From positions 1 to 41,027 of the forward strand of contig BJFW01000008.1 in the NCBI GenBank assembly GCA_014190095.1: a DNA stretch of 41,027 nt, written 5' to 3'. Positions 36,546 through 41,027 of the stretch are shown piece after piece. The notes under the pieces were generated by a model. It saw only the letters and a list, made by a program, of their open reading frames with translations, was not told where the DNA came from and made no database searches. The stretch's first letter is position 1. Every line of letters begins with the position of its first letter. This DNA comes from Actinomycetes bacterium. Its GTDB lineage: Bacteria; Actinomycetota; Acidimicrobiia; Acidimicrobiales; Ilumatobacteraceae. The position numbers were made by a program, and so were the translations under genes.

Positions 36546-36926
36546 TTACGCGAGTTCGACGACTGCGCCGGCTTCTTCCAACTTGGCCTTTGCCTTCTCG
36601 GCATCGTCCTTGCTGGCACCCTCAAGTACAGGCTTTGGAGCACCGTCTACGAGGTCCTTTGCTTCCTTCAAGCCGAGGCTGGTGAGTTCGCGTACAACTT
36701 TGATGACCTGAATTTTCTGAGCTCCGCCTTCTTTCAAGATGACAGTGAACTCATCCTTTTCTGCGGCTGCTGGGGCGGCTGCTGCCGCTCCGCCTGCTGC
36801 TGCAACAGCAACTGGTGCTGCTGCGGTCACGCCGAACTTCTCTTCGAACGCATCGAGGAGGTCCTTCAGTTCGATTACTGACAATTCTGCGATTCCGTCA
36901 AGAATCTGGTCTTTGGTGAGTGCCAT
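36546..36926 (-). CDS. rplL: 50S ribosomal protein L7/L12
   Basis: Stalk protein present in several copies that recruits translation GTPases; 126 residues. The N-terminal dimer domain ([31 protein letters not shown]), an Ala-rich hinge (about 35-55) and the C-terminal factor-binding domain with [20 protein letters not shown] and VDGAPKPV are clear. It lies 63 bases after rplJ. Confidence 0.98.
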   Translation of the reverse strand: MALTKDQILDGIAELSVIELKDLLDAFEEKFGVTAAAPVAVAAAGGAAAAAPAAAEKDEFTVILKEGGAQKIQVIKVVRELTSLGLKEAKDLVDGAPKPVLEGASKDDAEKAKAKLEEAGAVVELA

Positions 36927-36989
36927 TTCTTTTCTCCTATTTTTCTGTATTGATCTTGGTTATTGGGATTGGTTTCTTGAACGTGGCAA

Positions 36990-37520
36990 TTACGCCGCAT
37001 CCTTCGATTCGATAAGCGCCTTGATGCCGTAAGCGGCACGACGCATTGGAGCCTGGAGCAAGTTCGCGGTCTTGCTGAGTGGGGCCTTGAGGGCACCGGC
37101 GAACATGGACAACAGAACTTCGCGGCTTGGCAAGTCGGCAAGAGCCTTCAACTGCACTGCATCAACGGTCTTTCCGCCAATGACGCCACCCTTCAACACC
37201 AACAATGGGTTGGTTGCTGCATGGTCGCGAAGTGCCTTTGCTGCTGCTGAAGCATCGCCCTTCACAAAAGTGATTGCGGTTGGGCCAACAAGGAAGTCGG
37301 ACAAACCTTCGAAACCGGCTTCTTGTGCTGCGCGGCTTGCGAGTGTGTTCTTGTACACCTTGTACTCAGCACCATGCGGGCGCAATGAGCGGCGCAACTT
37401 GGCGAGTGAACCTACGGTCATACCGCGGTATTCGGTAATGAGTGCTGCGTCTGAAGCTTCGAGCTTTTCGCGTACTTCGGAAACTACTGCTGCCTTCTCG
37501 GCGTTTGGTGATGTTGTCAT
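36990..37520 (-). CDS. rplJ: 50S ribosomal protein L10
   Basis: Base of the L12 stalk; with L12 it represses its own messenger in bacteria studied so far. The 176 residues have the N-terminal rRNA-binding domain (SDAALITEYRGMTVGSLAKLRRSLR, EYKVYKNTLA) and a C-terminal helix for L12 dimers. AAGGG lies 7 bases before the ATG. The ~280 bases upstream contain a candidate promoter and a hairpin-rich leader. Confidence 0.98.
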   Translation of the reverse strand: MTTSPNAEKAAVVSEVREKLEASDAALITEYRGMTVGSLAKLRRSLRPHGAEYKVYKNTLASRAAQEAGFEGLSDFLVGPTAITFVKGDASAAAKALRDHAATNPLLVLKGGVIGGKTVDAVQLKALADLPSREVLLSMFAGALKAPLSKTANLLQAPMRRAAYGIKALIESKDAA

Positions 37521-37740
37521 CGTTGCCCTTTGGTTGCTTTCGAATGAGGAATTGTGTTTCCGGCGCGGGCGCTCGGACAGTTCAACGAACGCTCTCTGCG
37601 CTGCGACTGGTGTCGCGCTCTTCGAGTATTCGCCTCGTTTGGCAAGACTTTCGTCTTATTCATGTTCCGCGTTTTGCGAAACAACCAAATGTCTGTGGCG
37701 AGCAACCGAACCGAATAAATCGGATTGGGTTGTTATGTGA
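37521..37740 (-). promoter_or_regulatory. Candidate L10 (rplJ) leader RNA
   Basis: No gene is present in this stretch. On the minus strand it contains several small perfect hairpins: AAGAC-GAAA-GTCTT (37644-37657), CGAG/CTCG and GCGAC-ACCA-GTCGC, followed by a GC-rich stretch ahead of rplJ. The length and position match the autoregulatory leader bound by the L10(L12)4 complex in many phyla. I could not identify the kink-turn consensus by eye, so the assignment rests mainly on context. Confidence 0.45.
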
Positions 37741-37746
37741 GTGGTC

Positions 37747-37781
37747 AGGCTAGCGGGGTGTTTTGGGTATTGACACCCCGC
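37747..37781 (-). promoter_or_regulatory. rplA terminator-like hairpin abutting a TAGCCT box for rplJ
   Basis: GCGGGGTGT and ACACCCCGC (37753-37781) form a perfect 9-bp stem with an 11-base loop, about 20 bases after the rplA stop. Directly after it is TAGCCT (37747-37752), the same -10-like box seen upstream of rpoB and trnW. Initiation near 37740 would produce the ~220-base rplJ leader. No good -35 is visible. The plus-strand TTGACA inside this stem has no plus-strand gene to serve. Confidence 0.45.
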
Positions 37782-37799
37782 CAAACCAAACCGAATTAC

Positions 37800-38486
37800 T
37801 TAGTAGGAACTGGAGTCAACGCGGACACTTGGACCCATGGTTGACGAAACCGACACCTTCTTTACGTACTTACCCTTTGCCGAGGCTGGGCGGGCACGCA
37901 TGAGTTCATCCATAACTGCAGCAAAGTTGGCTTCAAGAGCCGACAGTTCGAAGCTGGCCTTGCCAACTGGAACCTGCACGTTGCCGTAGCGGTCGGTGCG
38001 GTATTCAACTTTTCCGCCCTTAAATTCGGTTACGGCGCGACCAACGTCGTTGGTTACGGTTCCCGTCTTTGGGTTTGGCATCAAACCACGTGGTCCGAGC
38101 GCGCGGCCCAACTTACCCACCATTGGCATGAGGTCTGGAGTGGAAATCGCAATGTCGAAGTCCATCTTCCCGCCTTCAATGGCGGCTGCAAGATCGTCGG
38201 TTCCCACAATGTCGGCACCAGCGTCACGAGCAGCCTGTGCTGCTTCACCCGCTGCGAACACGGCTACGCGGACGGTCTTGCCGGTTCCCGAAGGAAGGGC
38301 GACGGTTCCACGAACTGCCTGATCGGCCTTACGTGGGTCAAGTCCCAAACGCACTACCAGTTCGATGGTTTCATCGAACTTAGCGGTTGCCATGGTCTTG
38401 ACCTTGTTCAACGCATCGCTCGACGAAAACGCCGCTTCGATGTCGTAACTGGCAATTGCTGCTTTGTATTTCTTTCCTAGTGGCAT
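37800..38486 (-). CDS. rplA: 50S ribosomal protein L1
   Basis: L1 stalk protein that moves deacylated tRNA out of the E-site; 228 residues. Motifs are FDETIELVVRLGLDPRKADQ, VRGTVALPSGTGK and the GPRGLMPNPKTGTVT stretch in the second domain. GGGAGG lies 5 bases before the ATG. The 77-base gap from rplK includes a CGGG/CCCG hairpin. In E. coli L1 binds the rplK leader to repress both genes; no obvious mimic was identified here. Confidence 0.98.
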   Translation of the reverse strand: MPLGKKYKAAIASYDIEAAFSSSDALNKVKTMATAKFDETIELVVRLGLDPRKADQAVRGTVALPSGTGKTVRVAVFAAGEAAQAARDAGADIVGTDDLAAAIEGGKMDFDIAISTPDLMPMVGKLGRALGPRGLMPNPKTGTVTNDVGRAVTEFKGGKVEYRTDRYGNVQVPVGKASFELSALEANFAAVMDELMRARPASAKGKYVKKVSVSSTMGPSVRVDSSSY

Positions 38487-38563
38487 GAAGCCTCCCTCAT
38501 GGTTGTGTCGTTCGGGCGAGGTCGTCCCGATCCGACGTTTATATATGTATGTGAACTGATTAC

Positions 38564-38992
38564 TCAGCCAACAACGGTAAGACCCATTGAACGGGCAGTT
38601 CCGCGGACCTGAAGTTTTGCGGCTTCCATGTCATTGGCGTTGAGGTCTGGCATTTTGATCTTGGCAACTTCTTCAATGTCTTTTTCAGTGACACTGCCGG
38701 CAACTTCTTTGCCTGGATTCTTTGCTGCCTTTTCCAAACCAGCCTTCTGACGAAGCAGAACTGGTGTTGGTGGGGTCTTCAAAATAAAGGTGAAGGTACG
38801 GTCTTCGCAGATTGAAATTTCAACTGGAATGATCGTTCCTGCTTGTGCTTCAGTTGCAGCGTTGTACTGCTTCACGAAGTCCATGATCTGGATTCCGTGT
38901 GGTCCGAGTGCTGTACCTACTGGTGGTGCAGGCGTCGCTTTTCCAGCTGGAATCTGGATCTTGACGATTGCTACAACGTCTTTCTTTGCCAT
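38564..38992 (-). CDS. rplK: 50S ribosomal protein L11
   Basis: GTPase-associated-centre protein, needed for RelA activation and the thiostrepton target; 142 residues. [19 protein letters not shown] with the conserved Pro-rich helix (residues 15-25), [15 protein letters not shown] and the C-terminal rRNA-binding [21 protein letters not shown] match the family. It follows nusG by 30 bases. Confidence 0.98.
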   Translation of the reverse strand: MAKKDVVAIVKIQIPAGKATPAPPVGTALGPHGIQIMDFVKQYNAATEAQAGTIIPVEISICEDRTFTFILKTPPTPVLLRQKAGLEKAAKNPGKEVAGSVTEKDIEEVAKIKMPDLNANDMEAAKLQVRGTARSMGLTVVG

Positions 38993-39022
38993 GACGAGTG
39001 TTCTTTCTTTCTTGGAAGTTGT

Positions 39023-39700
39023 TTAGAGCTTTGCCACTTGGCTGAAGTCCATCTCCACCAAGGTCTCGCGACCGAAGATGTTGACGAGCACTTTCAGCTT
39101 CATGTGATCTGGGTTGATTTCAGCGACTTGACCGGAGAAGTCGGCGAATGGGCCTTCCTTCACGCGTACGCCTTCGCCAATTTCGTATTCGAGCTTTGGT
39201 GCTTTGCGCTTCGGCGCCGACTGTCCGTCGCCCTTTGCAGAAAGGAATGTTTCAACTTCACGACGTGACAATGGTGTTGGCTTCTGACCTTTTTGGCTTT
39301 GACCAACAAAACCCGTAACACCTGGAGTGTTGCGAATGCAGAACCATGTGTCGTCATCCATTTCGCAACGCACAAGCAAGTAACCAGGGAAAACTTTCTT
39401 TTGCACGGTTTGCTTGCGGCCACCCTTGAATTCGACAACGTCTTCCATTGGAATGACGATTTCGTAAATGCGATCTTCAATTTGCATGGACTGAATACGT
39501 GCTTGCATTGACTGCTGCACTTTCTTTTCATATCCACTCTGTGAATGCACGACATACCACGAACCAGGACGCAACCATGGTCGATCGATTACTTCCTCTT
39601 CGTCTTCAACCTCGTTACCGGTGAGATCGAAGGCAACGTCAGGCGCAACCGTGTCGGTTGTGTTGAGGTCTTCAGAGGTGAGAGTTGCGTCGTCAGTCAT
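39023..39700 (-). CDS. nusG: Transcription elongation/antitermination protein NusG
   Basis: Binds RNA polymerase and couples it to the ribosome (through S10) or to Rho. The 225 residues comprise an acidic N-terminal tail of about 45, the NGN domain (SWYVVHSQSGYEKKV to VFPGYLLVRCEM, then NTPGVTGFVG) and a C-terminal KOW domain (GEGVRVKEGPFADFSGQVAEI). The acidic tail is common in actinomycetes. It follows secE by 22 bases, the universal secE-nusG pair. Confidence 0.97.
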   Translation of the reverse strand: MTDDATLTSEDLNTTDTVAPDVAFDLTGNEVEDEEEVIDRPWLRPGSWYVVHSQSGYEKKVQQSMQARIQSMQIEDRIYEIVIPMEDVVEFKGGRKQTVQKKVFPGYLLVRCEMDDDTWFCIRNTPGVTGFVGQSQKGQKPTPLSRREVETFLSAKGDGQSAPKRKAPKLEYEIGEGVRVKEGPFADFSGQVAEINPDHMKLKVLVNIFGRETLVEMDFSQVAKL

Positions 39701-39722
39701 AATTCAGCCGTTCGGTCTGGGG

Positions 39723-40028
39723 TCAGTCCTTGTAAAGCCAGCCAGAAAGTATGCCAAAGACAGCGTCCATTCCACCCACGAACGCCGTAATGACCACAAC
39801 GGTGACCAACACGATGATCGAATAGCGGCGAATTTCTGGCCACTTCGGCCACGCGACCTTGCGCATTTCATCGCGAACTTCGCGAATGTATTGAGCAGGA
39901 CTCGTGCGCTCTTTCTTCACCTGGCTCGCGACAGTAGGCCGGGGTTGGCGAATAGGCGCACCCTGGTCATTTACTGCGCCCATCTTTTGCATGGCGCGCT
40001 TCTGCTGTCGGTTGAGATCCATGGACAT
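39723..40028 (-). CDS. secE: Protein translocase subunit SecE
   Basis: Small clamp subunit around SecY. The 101 residues have a basic cytosolic tail, then REVRDEMRKVAWPKWPE, the amphipathic helix typical of SecE, then one membrane segment (about residues 69-91). Two possible ATG starts lie two codons apart. A TAGGCT box (40040-40045) just upstream could be a -10, which would make the message nearly leaderless. It follows trnW by 63 bases. Confidence 0.95.
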   Translation of the reverse strand: MSMDLNRQQKRAMQKMGAVNDQGAPIRQPRPTVASQVKKERTSPAQYIREVRDEMRKVAWPKWPEIRRYSIIVLVTVVVITAFVGGMDAVFGILSGWLYKD

Positions 40029-40091
40029 AGCGGAGTTTGAGCCTATCGGGGGGGTTGCCGCACTAATTGGGGTCGGACCACAAGAAATTTG

Positions 40092-40164
40092 CAGGGCAGG
40101 AGGGATTTGAACCCCCGACCATCGGTTTTGGAGACCGGCGCTCTACCAACTGAGCTACTGCCCT
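40092..40164 (-). tRNA. trnW: tRNA-Trp (anticodon CCA)
   Basis: The 73-base cloverleaf is read by eye on the minus strand. Acceptor AGGGCAG pairs with CTGCCCT; the D-arm is GCTC/GAGC; the anticodon loop CTCCAAA has CCA at 34-36; the T-arm has a TTCAAAT loop; the discriminator base is G. The 3' CCA is not encoded. The outermost anticodon-stem pair (27-43) is C-A, a mismatch, with the other four pairs intact. trnW before secE-nusG is a familiar actinobacterial arrangement. Confidence 0.96.
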
Positions 40165-40178
40165 AAATAGCGAAGGTG

Positions 40179-40184
40179 AGGCTA
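40179..40184 (-). promoter_or_regulatory. TAGCCT box upstream of trnW, likely -10
   Basis: GGTAGCCT on the minus strand ends 14 bases before the tRNA 5' end, so initiation would fall about 8 bases before the mature tRNA. This is the expected spacing for a tRNA promoter. The -35 position (near 40202-40207) does not match a consensus. The same GGTAGC core occurs upstream of infA and rpoB. Confidence 0.5.
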
Positions 40185-40237
40185 CCAGCCATTATCTGTA
40201 TGACCTATGGACACTCAGCCCCAAATGTGAGGCGAAG

Positions 40238-40804
40238 TTACTTCGCGGGGCCTTGTTCGCACAGCCACTGCATAGCCATATGGAAAATGATCAATTGGAG
40301 ATCTTCGGCAATTTGCATGTCATCGATAGCGAAGTGAATCGGGTGCTTGGCAAGGTCTTTGCATTTGCCGCCCGAGTAGCCAAGAACTGCGAATGTTTCC
40401 ATTCCCAACTTGTTGCCCATCTCTAACGCGTTCACCACGTTTGCAGAATTGCCACTGCCCGAGAACACCACCAAGATGTCACCTGCGTCTGCTTTCACAC
40501 GCAGTTGCTCTGAATAAATGTTTTCGTAACCAATGTCGTTTGCAAGACAGGTAATGACTGCTGGGTTAGCGCTTAATGAATCGATGCGTAACCCAATTCC
40601 GTTCTTAACACCAGCGCCATACAAGAAGTCGTTTGCAAGATGGTTCGCATTTCCTGCTGAGCCGCCATTGCCACACAAGTAAATGGTCTTTTTGTTTTTC
40701 CAGGCAAGTTGCATGGCAGCAGCAAGTTTTGGAACTTCTTTCATCGCAGGAAGATCAAGCGCTGTGTGCATGCGCTTGATGTATTCGCTAATCAACTGTT
40801 CCAT
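40238..40804 (-). CDS. GmhA-like SIS-domain sugar-phosphate isomerase
   Basis: A 188-residue single SIS domain of the sedoheptulose-7-phosphate isomerase type, which makes heptose phosphate for nucleotide-heptose precursors. The phosphate loop CGNGGSAGNANHLANDF (about residues 44-60) and FSGSGNSANVV are clear. Two residues used by E. coli GmhA are not matched: the Glu65 region (HFAEEL) reads HLANDF, and the His180 region (IQEIH) reads AEDLQ. The exact sugar is therefore uncertain; it could be a related isomerase in a surface-glycan pathway. It starts 10 bases after the ABC exporter gene and probably shares its transcript. Confidence 0.85.
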   Translation of the reverse strand: MEQLISEYIKRMHTALDLPAMKEVPKLAAAMQLAWKNKKTIYLCGNGGSAGNANHLANDFLYGAGVKNGIGLRIDSLSANPAVITCLANDIGYENIYSEQLRVKADAGDILVVFSGSGNSANVVNALEMGNKLGMETFAVLGYSGGKCKDLAKHPIHFAIDDMQIAEDLQLIIFHMAMQWLCEQGPAK

Positions 40805-40814
40805 AGTTCCAAAC

Positions 40815-41027
40815 CTAACTTTGCGACCTGTTCATTACCTCGTCAAACGTTCCTTCGTCAACAATACGCCCTGCGTCAAGGCGGTATAGGCGATCGCAAT
40901 ATTCAACGGTGCTCAAACGGTGTGCCACGATGATGACTGTCTTGTCACCCTGCAATGCTTGGACCGCTTGCATCACACCCTTTTCTGTTTCAGTATCAAG
41001 CGAACTCGTTGCCTCATCCAGCACCAG
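40815..41027 (-). CDS. ABC exporter, C-terminal end of the ATPase domain (partial)
   Basis: Only the last 70 residues lie inside the window. Walker B LDEATSSLD, the D-loop and the H-loop HRLST are intact, followed by CDRLYRLDAGRIVDEGTFDEV. This ending resembles fused exporters of the MsbA/PglK kind, which flip lipid-linked sugars or lipids. The tight spacing to the SIS isomerase supports a glycan-export role, but the membrane part is not visible and a general exporter cannot be excluded. Confidence 0.85.
   Translation of the reverse strand: MVLDEATSSLDTETEKGVMQAVQALQGDKTVIIVAHRLSTVEYCDRLYRLDAGRIVDEGTFDEVMNRSQS

Noticed and set aside
37770-37775. Perfect TTGACA on the plus strand in the rplA-rplJ gap
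   Set aside because: It lies inside a perfect inverted repeat and no plus-strand gene or matching -10 follows.
1-41027. CRISPR arrays, insertion sequences, integrases or attachment-site repeats that might explain the pse insertion
   Set aside because: I saw no repeated spacer pattern, transposase, integrase or direct repeats flanking the insertion at about 19580 or 24030. The mechanism of the insertion is not visible.

Overview
The window is a bacterial translation and transcription supercluster read almost entirely from the minus strand (high to low coordinates). It carries the secE-nusG-rplKA-rplJL-rpoBC block, the str operon, the S10, spc and alpha operons, and then rplM-rpsI-glmM-glmS. 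An actinomycete is indicated by several things: an S12 almost identical in layout to the mycobacterial protein, the actinobacterial RpoB signature around the rifampicin region, a four-cysteine S14, a NusG with an acidic N-terminal tail, trnW directly upstream of secE, glmM downstream of rpsI, and putative promoters with TANNNT -10 boxes. The moderate GC content and an unusual, heavily inserted GlmS N-terminus make me lean towards a freshwater or marine Acidimicrobiia-like lineage. That class assignment is a weak inference.

In transcription order: (41027-40238) the end of an ABC exporter and a GmhA-like SIS isomerase. (40164-37800) tRNA-Trp, secE, nusG, rplK, rplA. (37799-36546) an apparent promoter and about 220 nt of structured leader, then rplJ and rplL. 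(36545-28731) a hairpin and promoter-like box, then rpoB and rpoC. (28730-24033) a strong hairpin, then rpsL, rpsG, fusA, tuf, rpsJ. (23982-21412) pseG, pseH and pseI, three consecutive steps of pseudaminic-acid (nonulosonic acid) synthesis, overlapping each other. (21408-20881) a Pat-type acetyltransferase, the only confident plus-strand gene. (20771-19587) a membrane-anchored HtrA protease. (19586-19280) a long, strongly structured leader. (19279-8543) the rest of S10 and spc, rplC to secY. (8490-3736) adk, infA, rpmJ, rpsM, rpsK, rpsD, rpoA, rplQ, truA. (3645-1) rplM, rpsI, glmM and the N-terminal part of a GlmS-like protein.

The most notable feature is that the S10 operon is split: rpsJ stays with the str genes, and about 4.7 kb carrying pseGHI, pat and htrA lies between rpsJ and rplC. 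There is no obvious terminator between rpsJ and pseG, so surface-sugar synthesis may be co-transcribed with elongation factors and S10. The other end of the supercluster also touches glycan genes (SIS isomerase and exporter), and the downstream end touches amino-sugar supply (glmM, glmS). The window may therefore sit between or inside cell-surface glycan loci. Other points of interest are a structured leader in front of rplC, a repeated GGTAGC(A/C)T-type promoter element, an infA that apparently starts with CTG, a natural Arg88 in S12 (the streptomycin-resistance residue), an N-terminally extended L30, and a GlmS glutaminase domain with about 180 extra residues.
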